From Nitrobacter hamburgensis X14 (lineage in GTDB: Bacteria > Pseudomonadota > Alphaproteobacteria > Rhizobiales > Xanthobacteraceae), in contig NC_007964.1 of the NCBI RefSeq assembly GCF_000013885.1, positions 2,528,001 to 2,592,000 of the forward strand: DNA of 64,000 nt. The letters run 5' to 3'. Both the position numbers and the translations under genes were made by a program. Within the stretch, counting starts at the first letter, position 1, and every line of letters begins with the position of its first letter. This document shows positions 55,166 to 64,000 of the stretch, piece after piece. The notes under the pieces are model-generated. The model was not told the DNA's origin. It saw only the letters and a list, made by a program, of their open reading frames with translations, and searched no databases.

Positions 55166-55570
55166 TCAGCCGTCGATCTTGGCCGGCGTGAGTTGCACGG
55201 ATTCGCCGCACCCGCAGGCCGAAACCTGGTTCGGATTATTGAAGATGAACTGGGCCTGCATTTTTTCGGCCTTGTAGTCCATCTCGGTGCCGAGCAGGTA
55301 CAGCACGGCTTTGGGGTCGACCAGAACCTTGACGCCCTTGTCCTCGACCACTTCGTCCGTAGACTTGATGTCGTGGGCGTATTCCACCGTGTAGGATTGG
55401 CCGGCGCAGCCGCCTTTCTTGATGCCGACCCGCAGGCCGACAATCTCCGAGTCAGCGCGCGCCGCGAGTTCCTTGACCCGTGCCGCCGCGGCGTCAGTGA
55501 GCCGCATGACCTGCGGACGAGGTCGCGGCTTCGGCTTGGCTGCTGGTGTGTTTGGCGTCATCTCTGTCAT
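55166..55570 (-). CDS. sufA: A-type Fe-S cluster carrier SufA
   Basis: 134 residues. The three conserved cluster cysteines are Cys55 (KKGGCAGQSY), Cys119 and Cys121 (SACGCGES). A Pro/Lys-rich N-terminal extension of 20 residues precedes the fold. It accepts clusters from SufBCD and passes them to apoproteins. Last gene of the suf cluster, 59 bp after sufT. ATG 55561 is an alternative start. Confidence 0.92.
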   Translation of the reverse strand: MTEMTPNTPAAKPKPRPRPQVMRLTDAAAARVKELAARADSEIVGLRVGIKKGGCAGQSYTVEYAHDIKSTDEVVEDKGVKVLVDPKAVLYLLGTEMDYKAEKMQAQFIFNNPNQVSACGCGESVQLTPAKIDG

Positions 55571-55628
55571 CTGGTCAATCCTGGTGGCAAATCAAGCCCA
55601 ATCATAGCATGGGCTGAGCGTAAAAACG

Positions 55629-56009
55629 TCACCACATATTCAGGACGAGGCGAGCCTCATCGGTCATTCGCTCGGGCATCCACGGCGGCTCCCAGACGAC
55701 GTTGACATTGACCACCCCGACGCCAGGAACGCTCGCGACCGCGTTTTCAACCATGATCGGGAGTTCGGCCGCCGACGGGCAATTCGGCGTTGTCAGCGTC
55801 ATCTCGACATCGACGGCGCGGTCGTCCTTGATGTCGACCTTGTAGATCAGGCCGAGTTCATAAATATCCGCCGGAATTTCGGGGTCGAACACGGTTTTCA
55901 GCGCGGCCACGATCCCCGAGCCCACGCGCTCGGTTTCCTCCGGCGCCAGCGCCGAACTGGTCTGTACGTGGCAGGCCTTGTTTACGACAATTTCGGCAGT
56001 GTCGCTCAT
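55629..56009 (-). CDS. sufT: SUF system protein SufT (MIP18/DUF59 family)
   Basis: 126 residues with the DUF59 core: VFDPEIPADIYELGLIY, the active-site-like TTPNCPSAAELP Cys and VVWEPPWMPERM(T)DEARL. SufT proteins help cluster transfer or maturation. Its ATG overlaps the sufS stop (ATGA), so the two are translationally coupled. Confidence 0.93.
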   Translation of the reverse strand: MSDTAEIVVNKACHVQTSSALAPEETERVGSGIVAALKTVFDPEIPADIYELGLIYKVDIKDDRAVDVEMTLTTPNCPSAAELPIMVENAVASVPGVGVVNVNVVWEPPWMPERMTDEARLVLNMW

Positions 56010-57250
56010 GAGAACAACTCCCGTGCCTTGATCAGCGCCCGCGCCAGATGATCGACTTCCTCGCGCGTATTATACATGCCGAACGAGGCCCGGCAGGTCG
56101 CCGTGACGTTGAACCGCTCTAAAAGCGGCATCACGCAATGGGTCCCGGCGCGAACCGCGATGCCGGCGCGGTCGATCACGGTCGCGACATCGTGGGGATG
56201 CGCACCCTTCATTTCGAACGAGATCACCGGTCCCTTGTCGCGGGCGGTGCCAATGATGCGCAGCGAGTTGATCTCGCGCAGACGCTCCTGGGCATAGGCC
56301 AGGAGATCGTGCTCGTGCGCGGCGATCCGCGCCTTGCCGATCGAGTTCACATAATCGATCGCGGCGCCAAGCCCGATCGACTCGACGATCGCCGGCGTAC
56401 CGGCCTCGAACTTGTGCGGCGGATCGCCATAGGTGACCCAGTCCTGCGCGACCTCACGGATCATCTCGCCGCCGCCGTTATACGGCCGCATCGATTCCAG
56501 CAGCGCGTATTTCGCATACAGCACGCCGATCCCGGTCGGACCGTAGAGCTTGTGGCCGGTGAAGACGTAGAAGTCGCAATCGATGTCCTGCACGTCGGCG
56601 GTGAGATGCACCGCCGCCTGGCTGCCGTCGACCAGAACCGGAATGCCGCGCGCATGAGCGAGCTTCACCACGTCCTTGACCGGAACGACGGTACCGAGCG
56701 CGTTCGACATCTGCGTGATCGCCACGAGCTTCGTCTTCGGCGTCAGCAGCTTCTCGAATTCGTCGATCAGGAAATTGCCGTCGTCGTCGACCGGCGCCCA
56801 CTTGATGACCGCGCCGTGGCGTTCGCGCAGGAAATGCCAGGGCACGATGTTGGAGTGATGCTCCATGATCGAGAGCACGATCTCGTCGCCGGCCTTGATG
56901 TTCGGCTCGCCCCAGGACGACGCCACCAGGTTGATCGCCTCGGTGGCGTTGCGGGTGAAGATGATCTCCTCGGTCCGCTTCGCGTTGAGGAATTGCGCGA
57001 CCCGGTTGCGGCCGCCTTCATAGGCTTCGGTAGCGGCGTTGGCGAGGTAGTGCAGCCCGCGATGGACGTTGGCGTATTCGGATCGGTAGGCCTCCGCCAT
57101 GCGGTCGAGCACGGCGTTTGGCTTCTGCGCCGAGGCGGCGTTGTCGAGATAGACGAGCGGCTTGCCGTAGACCTTCATCGCCAGCGCCGGAAAATCTTCC
57201 CGCACCCGCATCACGTCATAGGAACCGTTGGCGACCGCCGGATGGGTCAT
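56006..57250 (-). CDS. sufS: Cysteine desulfurase SufS
   Basis: 414-residue group II cysteine desulfurase. PLP Lys234 in FTGHKLYGPTG, catalytic Cys372 in RAGTHCVMPL, and EHHSNIVPWHFL. It supplies persulfide sulfur to the SufBCD scaffold. The start is ATG 57250 (MTHPAVANGS). A typical SufE/SufU acceptor gene is not in the window. The gap before it (57251-57405) carries a GTCATGCCCGG palindrome. Confidence 0.95.
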   Translation of the reverse strand: MTHPAVANGSYDVMRVREDFPALAMKVYGKPLVYLDNAASAQKPNAVLDRMAEAYRSEYANVHRGLHYLANAATEAYEGGRNRVAQFLNAKRTEEIIFTRNATEAINLVASSWGEPNIKAGDEIVLSIMEHHSNIVPWHFLRERHGAVIKWAPVDDDGNFLIDEFEKLLTPKTKLVAITQMSNALGTVVPVKDVVKLAHARGIPVLVDGSQAAVHLTADVQDIDCDFYVFTGHKLYGPTGIGVLYAKYALLESMRPYNGGGEMIREVAQDWVTYGDPPHKFEAGTPAIVESIGLGAAIDYVNSIGKARIAAHEHDLLAYAQERLREINSLRIIGTARDKGPVISFEMKGAHPHDVATVIDRAGIAVRAGTHCVMPLLERFNVTATCRASFGMYNTREEVDHLARALIKARELFS

Positions 57251-57270
57251 TTTCTTTTCGTCCCTCTTGT

Positions 57271-57302
57271 CGTCATGCCCGGCCTCGTGCCGGATATCCA
57301 CG
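57271..57302. repeat. Short palindrome between sufD and sufS
   Basis: CGTCATGCCCGG-cctcgt-GCCGGATATCCACG; a GTCATGCCCGG-type element interrupting the otherwise tight suf cluster. It may create a partial terminator or an mRNA-stabilising stem. Confidence 0.55.
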
Positions 57303-57405
57303 TCCTATCATTCTCTGCCAACTGCGCGGCCTGAAGACGTGGACGGCCGCATCATCTTCGCGAAAACCCGCTTCGCGCTTTAGCCCGACCATGACGCCGG
57401 TTTTA

Positions 57406-58731
57406 TCATTCCCGCGCCGCGAGCCACCGCTCGGCGGCCCCGATGGCGACATCGCGCAAGCCGTCGTCGGCGATGGATTCGATCGCCTCGCCGACGAACG
57501 CCTGAATCAGGAGTGCCTGCGCCTCCTTTTCCGAAAGACCGCGCGCGCGCAGATAGAACAGCAGGCTGTCGTCGAGCGCGCCGATCGTCGCCCCGTGACC
57601 GCAGGTGACGTCATCAGCAAAAATCTCAAGCTCGGGCTTGCTGTCGGCTTCCGCGCCGTCGGACAGCAGCAATGCCCGCGTCATCATCTTGCCGTCGGTC
57701 TTCTGCGCGTCGGGCCGAACGATGATCTTGCCCTGGAAGACGGAATGCGCGCGATCGTCCACCACCGCGCGGAAAACCTCCCGGCTGGTACAGTGCGGCA
57801 CGGCGTGATCGACCACCAGCGTCATGTCCGCATGCTGGGTATCCTTGAGCAGGCTGACGCCATTGAAGAAGACATCGCTGCCCTCGCCTTCGAGCGTTGC
57901 GAACACCTGATAACGGCTGAGCCGGCCGCCGCTCGTCAGGCTGAAGAGATTCAGCTTCGCCTCGCCGCCGACCGTGACGATCGCGGACGAGATATTCGTG
58001 GCATCGTCGGCATCGGCCATGAGACGGATATGCGCAACGTCCGCCCCGTCTCCGACGGCCACGATGAGCGCGTCATGAGCCTGATAGGATTTCGCGTCAT
58101 CGGCAGCGACAAAGCTCTCGATCAGCGTGACGCGCGCCGCCTTGCCGATCGTCAGGCGGGAGCGCGTGAACGCCGACGCCGACGAAACGGTCGTCACATG
58201 GACCACGTGGATCGGCTTGGTCAGCGAAATCCGATCGCCGACTTCGATGATGACGCCGTCGGTCGTCATCGCCGCGTTAAGCGACACCATGACATCCGTT
58301 GTTGCCGACGTCGTGAACAGATCGGCCGACTGGTCCGTCCCCGTGCCCAGCACCTCGTGAAACGACCTGGCGCGGAGTCCGTCCTCCAGCCCGCCGACGT
58401 CCGACAGTTGCGGCACGAACACGCCATCGACCAGCACGAACCTGTAGGCATCACCGAGGGATTGGGCTTTCAGAATCTCGCCGGCCTTCGCCAGCGCCGC
58501 CTGATCCGGCGCAGCCGCCAGCGGCAATACCTCGCGCATCAGCACGCGCAGATCGGTATATTTCCAGTCCTCGACCCGCCGGTGCGGCAGACCAAGACTT
58601 TCATAGGCCTCGAACGCCTTCTGGCGCGCGGCAGCTACTTTCCCGGCACCCGGCAAACGCGAGCACGCGACGGCGAAAGCCTCGCTCGCCGCGCGGCCAG
58701 TGTCAGTCTTTGCCAATGCAACATCCATCAT
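57406..58731 (-). CDS. sufD: Fe-S cluster assembly protein SufD
   Basis: 441-residue beta-helix partner of SufB. Family features: LPHRRVEDWKYTDLR near the N-terminus, DHAVPHCTSREVFRAVVDDRAHSVF, GATIGALDDSLLFYLRARGLSEKEAQALL. TTG, ATG and ATG codons stand in a row; I use ATG 58731. Between sufC and sufS in the operon. Confidence 0.94.
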   Translation of the reverse strand: MMDVALAKTDTGRAASEAFAVACSRLPGAGKVAAARQKAFEAYESLGLPHRRVEDWKYTDLRVLMREVLPLAAAPDQAALAKAGEILKAQSLGDAYRFVLVDGVFVPQLSDVGGLEDGLRARSFHEVLGTGTDQSADLFTTSATTDVMVSLNAAMTTDGVIIEVGDRISLTKPIHVVHVTTVSSASAFTRSRLTIGKAARVTLIESFVAADDAKSYQAHDALIVAVGDGADVAHIRLMADADDATNISSAIVTVGGEAKLNLFSLTSGGRLSRYQVFATLEGEGSDVFFNGVSLLKDTQHADMTLVVDHAVPHCTSREVFRAVVDDRAHSVFQGKIIVRPDAQKTDGKMMTRALLLSDGAEADSKPELEIFADDVTCGHGATIGALDDSLLFYLRARGLSEKEAQALLIQAFVGEAIESIADDGLRDVAIGAAERWLAARE

Positions 58732-58756
58732 CAAATCCGTTCAGATCGTATTTCCC

Positions 58757-58800
58757 GGCATGATCTCATCCGAAAACCGGAAGGCCGCTCCCGGGGTCAT
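58757..58800. repeat. Truncated GATCTTATCCGAAAACCGG-family repeat
   Basis: GGCATGATCTCATCCGAAAA, CCGG, then GGGGTCATGC: the outer parts of the element seen at 24474-24573 without its core. Its end supplies the last bases of sufC including the stop. Confidence 0.7.
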
Positions 58801-59546
58801 GCTTCCTCGAACTGCGCGTATCCGGAGGCCTCGAGCTCCAGCGCCAGATCCTTGTCTCCGCTTTTCACGACCCGGCCTTTCGACATCACGTGCACGAAAT
58901 CAGGCACGATGTAATTGAGCAGCCGCTGATAGTGCGTGATGACGACCATGGCGCGATCCTTCGAGCGCAACGCATTGACGCCATCGGCCGCAACGCGCAG
59001 CGCGTCGATGTCCAGACCGGAGTCCATTTCGTCGAGGATGCACAGGCTCGGCTCGAACAGCCCCATTTGCAGCACCTCGTTGCGCTTCTTCTCGCCGCCG
59101 GAAAAGCCGACGTTGATGCCACGACGCAGCATATCCTGCGGAATGTTCAGCGAGGCCGCGACCTCACGCACTTTTTTCAGGAAATTCGGTGTCGAATACT
59201 CGCTCTCGCCGCGCGCCTTGCGCTGCGCGTTCAGCGCGGTCCGCAAGAACGTCATGGTGGCGACACCCGGAATTTCAACCGGATACTGGAAAGCGAGGAA
59301 CACGCCCTTTGCGGCGCGCTGGTCGGGCTCCATCGCCAGCAGGTCCTCGCCCCCGAGCAGGATTTCGCCCTCGGTGACCTCATAGCCCGGCTTGCCGGCG
59401 ATCACGTGGCTCAGCGTCGATTTGCCGGAACCGTTCGGTCCCATGATGGCATGGACTTCGCCCCTGTTGACGATCAGTGACAGGCCGTGAAGAATCTCAC
59501 GCTCCTCGACACGGACGTGCAGGTCTTTGACTTCAAGCAATGGCAT
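58797..59546 (-). CDS. sufC: SUF ATPase SufC
   Basis: 249-residue ABC-type ATPase of the SufBCD scaffold. Walker A GPNGSGKSTL (about 36-45), signature FSGGEKKRNE, Walker B LCILDEMDSGLD. The TGA stop lies in a truncated repeat. 143 bp separate it from sufB, filled by a palindromic element. Confidence 0.97.
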   Translation of the reverse strand: MPLLEVKDLHVRVEEREILHGLSLIVNRGEVHAIMGPNGSGKSTLSHVIAGKPGYEVTEGEILLGGEDLLAMEPDQRAAKGVFLAFQYPVEIPGVATMTFLRTALNAQRKARGESEYSTPNFLKKVREVAASLNIPQDMLRRGINVGFSGGEKKRNEVLQMGLFEPSLCILDEMDSGLDIDALRVAADGVNALRSKDRAMVVITHYQRLLNYIVPDFVHVMSKGRVVKSGDKDLALELEASGYAQFEEA

Positions 59547-59569
59547 CGTACATCCTTCGCTACCGTTAC

Positions 59570-59684
59570 GTCATTGCGAGGGGCGCGCTCGTGCGACGAA
59601 GCAATCCGGCGTTTCCAACCATCGGTGGATCGCTTCGCCCGGCGCAAAACCGGCAAGCCGGTTTTGTCGCGAGCTCGCAGTGAC
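59570..59684. repeat. Dispersed palindromic repeat, GTCATTGCGA family, copy 3 (inside the suf operon)
   Basis: GTCATTGCGAGGGGCGCG ... GAAGCAATCCGGCG ... hairpin AAAACCGG-caag-CCGGTTTT ... GAGCTCGCAGTGAC. It sits between sufB and sufC, splitting an operon that is usually tight, so it could trim or stabilise the mRNA. Confidence 0.85.
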
Positions 59685-59689
59685 GGGGG

Positions 59690-61171
<1,482 letters not shown>

Positions 61172-61251
61172 TTCTACCTCCGCTCGCGGTTTCAAGGACC
61201 ACGGTGGATTTGAAGTCTCAGTGTTCGTCCTGTTCCAAGGAAGAAATCGTC

Positions 61252-62409
61252 TTAGAACGGTTCAAGCACTGTTTCGTCCCTCCTTAGTAATGCACTCGAG
61301 AGCTTTCGCCAAGCCTTAATAGCCCGATCGACGTCCGCGTCCGTGGTCTCCCAGCCCAGCGAAAATCGTATTGCACTTTTGGCCAGTTCCGGACCGTATC
61401 CCATCGCCTCCAGCACATGCGATGGTTGCACCTTTCCCGAAGAACACGCGGAGCCCGAAGATACCGCGACCCCTTCAAGGTCGAATCCGACGACCGCGGT
61501 CTCGGCCTTCAATCCGGAAACACCGAAAAGCGCCGTATTCGGCAGGCGCGCGACGTCTTGCGAGAAAATCACGCTGCCTCGGGTTTGCCTCAAGCCTTCC
61601 TCAAGCCGGTTTCGCAGGGTTTCGACGCGGGCCATGTCACTGTGGCGGGCTGCGACCGCCACCTTTGCCGCCGCTCCAAAGCCCGCAATGGCGGGTACAT
61701 TCTCGGTGCCGGCGCGGCGACCCCGCTCCTGACCGCCTCCCCGTATCAACGCACTCGGACCGATCTGGTTCGGCGCAAACATCAATGCTCCTATCCCTTT
61801 CGGGCCGCCGATCTTGTGCGCTGAAACCGCTAGAAAATCTGCATTTAACTCAATGATGTCAAAAGATATTTTTCCAAAAGCCTGGACCGCATCGACATGC
61901 AAAAGACCACCCGCCTCGTGGACCAGTTCGGCGACTTCCGCAACCGGCTGAATGGCGCCGGTTTCATTGTTCGCGAGCATAACCGACACCAATGCCGGCG
62001 ATCCTCCCGCGAGCATCATTCGCAAGGCGTCGAGGTCCACCAGTCCGGAGCGATGCACCGGCAGGCGCGCGATCCGATCCGGCGCGAACTGCCCGCCGGC
62101 CAGCACCGAAGCATGTTCGACGGCTGAAACAATAAGTTTATCAATAGCTTGCTTGTGGCCGCCGGGGGTCAGCGCCAGGGCGTTGGCTTCCGTTCCACCG
62201 GATGTGAAGACCACATTGCGGGGCTCGCCACCGACAGCCGTCGCCACCGCGTCCCGGGCATCTTCCACCAGCCCGCGCGCGCGCCTGCCCTCGGCATGAA
62301 TGGACGAGGGGTTGCCGACAATGTCCCACGCGGCAGCCATCGCCTCCCGCGCCTCGCGGCGCAGCGGCGTGGTCGCATTCCAGTCGAGATAAATCCGTTC
62401 CTGCATCAT
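61252..62409 (-). CDS. Cysteine desulfurase, IscS/NifS type
   Basis: 385-residue group I desulfurase: PLP Lys199 in SAHKIGGPKG and catalytic Cys322 in SSGSACSSGKVQPS on the long flexible loop. The start ATG ATG at 62409 lies next to a 13-bp tandem repeat. It opens the suf cluster, which also encodes SufS, so two chemically different sulfur donors are combined; no iscU or iscR gene is seen. It may serve SUF, tRNA thiolation or both. Confidence 0.93.
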   Translation of the reverse strand: MMQERIYLDWNATTPLRREAREAMAAAWDIVGNPSSIHAEGRRARGLVEDARDAVATAVGGEPRNVVFTSGGTEANALALTPGGHKQAIDKLIVSAVEHASVLAGGQFAPDRIARLPVHRSGLVDLDALRMMLAGGSPALVSVMLANNETGAIQPVAEVAELVHEAGGLLHVDAVQAFGKISFDIIELNADFLAVSAHKIGGPKGIGALMFAPNQIGPSALIRGGGQERGRRAGTENVPAIAGFGAAAKVAVAARHSDMARVETLRNRLEEGLRQTRGSVIFSQDVARLPNTALFGVSGLKAETAVVGFDLEGVAVSSGSACSSGKVQPSHVLEAMGYGPELAKSAIRFSLGWETTDADVDRAIKAWRKLSSALLRRDETVLEPF

Positions 62410-62433
62410 GTTGAAACTATATGTTGTAACTAT
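62408..62433 (-). promoter_or_regulatory. 13-bp tandem direct repeat at the head of the suf cluster
   Basis: On the minus strand ATAGTTACAACAT is followed at once by ATAGTTTCAACAT (one mismatch), ending inside the first start codon of the desulfurase. Each copy holds TATAGT, a -10-like hexamer. It may be a promoter with an overlapping operator for an iron or Fe-S responsive repressor, or yield a near-leaderless transcript. Confidence 0.4.
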
Positions 62434-62624
62434 ACGACATTCTCTGCGCACGCGGACAAAGCCGCGCAAGATGCTTGCTTTTTGCCCCTTGCCCTATGTT
62501 AGAACGCGGCAGTCGTTCACCGGCACCACCCCTGTACCGCCGTGCGGTGGCCTGATCGCTCTTCGCCCCTCAGGTTGCGAACAGAAAGCCTGTTCTATGA
62601 GCGGCCGATTTACCAAGGATTCCG

Positions 62625-63272
62625 ATGCCTGAAGTCATTTTTACCGGTCCCGCCGGCCGTCTCGAAGGCCGTTATCACCCGGCGAAGCAGAAAAATGCAC
62701 CGATCGCTATGGTCCTGCATCCGCACCCGCAGTTTCGCGGCAGCATGAACCACCCGATCGTCTATCAGGTCTACTACGCTTTCGTGGCGCGCGGCTTTTC
62801 GGTGTTGCGCTTCAATTTCCGCGGCGTCGGCCGCAGCCAGGGTTCGTTCGACCACGGCACCGGTGAATTGTCGGACGCGGCAGCCGCGCTCGACTGGGCG
62901 CAGACCATCAATCCGGAGGCGCGCGCCTGCTGGGTAGCCGGGTTTTCCTTTGGCGCCTGGATCGGCATGCAGTTGCTGATGCGCCGGCCGGAAGTGGAGG
63001 GCTTCATTTCGATCGCGCCGGAGCCGAACCGCTACGATTTCTCGTTTCTGGCGCCATGCCCGTCGTCGGGCCTGATCGTTCACGGCGAAAAGGATATCGT
63101 CGCGCCCGCCAAGGATGTCACGACGCTGGTGGAAAAGCTGAAGACCCAGAAGGGCATCGTCATCGATCAACATACCATTCCGGGCGCCAACCATTTCTTC
63201 GAAGACAGGATGGAGCCGTTGATGGAAACGGTGACCGACTATCTCGATATGAGGCTCGCCAACATCCGCTGA
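62625..63272 (+). CDS. Alpha/beta hydrolase (COG2945-like)
   Basis: 215 residues. The nucleophile elbow is GFSFGAWIG (GxSxG, about 106); VLHPHPQFRGSMNHP near the N-terminus, FNFRGVGRSQG, HGEKDIVAP (Asp region) and GANHFF (His) are those of the small COG2945 hydrolases. The substrate is unknown. It is divergent from the suf cluster across 215 bp, a common partnership in the group as far as I recall. Confidence 0.88.
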   Translation: MPEVIFTGPAGRLEGRYHPAKQKNAPIAMVLHPHPQFRGSMNHPIVYQVYYAFVARGFSVLRFNFRGVGRSQGSFDHGTGELSDAAAALDWAQTINPEARACWVAGFSFGAWIGMQLLMRRPEVEGFISIAPEPNRYDFSFLAPCPSSGLIVHGEKDIVAPAKDVTTLVEKLKTQKGIVIDQHTIPGANHFFEDRMEPLMETVTDYLDMRLANIR

Positions 63273-63299
63273 GGAGCGGCGACCTTTTTAGCCGGCTCC

Positions 63300-63370
63300 G
63301 TCATTGCGATCGAAGCGAAGCAATCGAGAGAATTTGCGATAAGTATGGATTGCTTCGTCGCTGTCGGCAC
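63300..63370. repeat. Dispersed palindromic repeat, GTCATTGCGA family, copy 4 (degenerate)
   Basis: GTCATTGCGATCGAAGCGAAG, CAATCGAGAG, then GGATTGCTTCGTCG; the closing CGCAATGAC is lost. Between the hydrolase gene and convergent anmK. Confidence 0.75.
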
Positions 63371-63401
63371 GCCGCTGCGCGCCGCCCTCGAGTTCCTACG
63401 C

Positions 63402-64000
63402 TTACGGTCGCGCGATCATTCCGCCGGTCATCGGCATCGGCACGCCGGTGGTCGCCGGATAGCTCAAGGGCAAGCCTTTCAGGCCCCTCACCGCGAGATA
63501 GCCGAAGGCTTGCGCCTCCATGGCATCGACCGACCAGCCCAGCGCATCGGCCGGCTCGACCGTCGCCGGAGCAAGCCTCTCCCGCAGCATCCCGAGCATG
63601 GTCAGGTTGCGGGCTCCCCCGCCAGCCACGATCCAGTTCGCTGGCGATTTGGGCAACAGCGGAACGATCCGCGTAATGGCCGCCGCGGTGAAGGCCGTCA
63701 GGGTTGCCGCGCCATCGGCCGGCGCCATGTCGTGCGGTGCGAACGAAGCGAAATCGTTGCGGTCGAGAGACTTGGGCGGCGGCAGCGCGAAGAACGGGTG
63801 TTGCAAGGCGTGCGCGATCCAGTCCGCGTCGGGACGGCCCTGCGCCGCCAGCCGGCCCTCGCGGTCGAACGGCTGGCCCATCACGCGGACCATGAAATCA
63901 TCGAGCAGCGCATTGCCGGGTCCGGTGTCGCAAGCGATCAGCGTATCGGCGCCGTCGATATAGGTGATGTTGGAGACGCCGCCGATATTGACCACGCAGA
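63402..64000 (-). CDS. anmK: Anhydro-N-acetylmuramic acid kinase (5' end outside window)
   Basis: C-terminal 199 codons visible; the frame is open to the window edge. ATPase-fold motifs VVNIGGVSNITY, ACDTGPGNALLDDFM, WIVAGGGARNLTML and the terminal GWSVDAMEAQAFGYLAVR are characteristic of AnmK, which phosphorylates and opens anhydroMurNAc from wall recycling. It pairs functionally with the lytic transglycosylase at 31689. Confidence 0.94.
   Translation of the reverse strand, partial: CVVNIGGVSNITYIDGADTLIACDTGPGNALLDDFMVRVMGQPFDREGRLAAQGRPDADWIAHALQHPFFALPPPKSLDRNDFASFAPHDMAPADGAATLTAFTAAAITRIVPLLPKSPANWIVAGGGARNLTMLGMLRERLAPATVEPADALGWSVDAMEAQAFGYLAVRGLKGLPLSYPATTGVPMPMTGGMIARP

Overview
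This is a gene-dense, GC-rich chromosomal segment from an alphaproteobacterium of the order Hyphomicrobiales. The best fit is the Bradyrhizobium / Rhodopseudomonas / Nitrobacter / Afipia group (Nitrobacteraceae). The evidence is the gene content and order (pyrB-pyrC-plsY-dprA; dnaB-alr-radA-cvpA-purF; aminotransferase-hom-glpX-recJ; a cysteine desulfurase-sufBCDSTA cluster), the codon bias, and several families of dispersed palindromic repeats that I associate with these genomes. The genus cannot be fixed from the sequence alone. No rRNA, tRNA or CRISPR array was seen.

Layout. Bases 1-4223 (mostly minus): a tightly overlapping gatC / CxxC mini-protein / gatA / small protein / patatin-like lipoprotein set, then a nitronate monooxygenase-like flavoprotein. 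4350-7339: ruvX, a CPBP membrane protease and an AidB-type acyl-CoA dehydrogenase. 7547-11914 (plus): pyrB, a pyrC-like gene that has lost the metal-binding HxH motif, plsY and dprA. 12026-14909: a CxxCH haem-motif protein with a very long low-complexity tail, and cfa. 15612-22260 (plus): dnaB, alr, radA, cvpA, purF. 22303-26843: small accessory genes (acetyltransferase, membrane proteins, PrsW-like protease, HdeD-like protein, small secreted protein). The most striking non-coding signal, an apparent minus-strand small RNA with its own terminator at about 23693-23815, lies here. 26943-29787: the elongation factor P module (epmB-epmA, divergent from efp). 29922-33501: an M23 peptidase, a lytic transglycosylase and a RidA protein. 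33586-34959: an IS110-family element sitting just beyond the recJ stop codon. 34977-40549 (minus): aminotransferase-hom-glpX-recJ. 40805-46187: a small lipoprotein, a class I PHA synthase, a MAPEG protein, argC, dedA and a small membrane protein. 46303-54914: parE, a DUF4153 protein, a flavin monooxygenase, an RhlE-type helicase and a diguanylate cyclase. 55166-62409 (minus): the suf cluster with two different cysteine desulfurases. 62625 to the end: an alpha/beta hydrolase and the C-terminal part of anmK.

Most of the window is core metabolism and information processing. Groups that clearly work together are the EF-P modification set, the SUF Fe-S assembly operon, the pyrimidine pair, GatCA, and the aspartate-family/gluconeogenic operon. 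Intergenic space is dominated by at least four families of palindromic repeats. Several copies touch or overlap the ends of genes and supply stop codons. Start codons were chosen by ribosome-binding sites, family length and gene overlaps; where a start differs from the longest possible frame, the entry says so.
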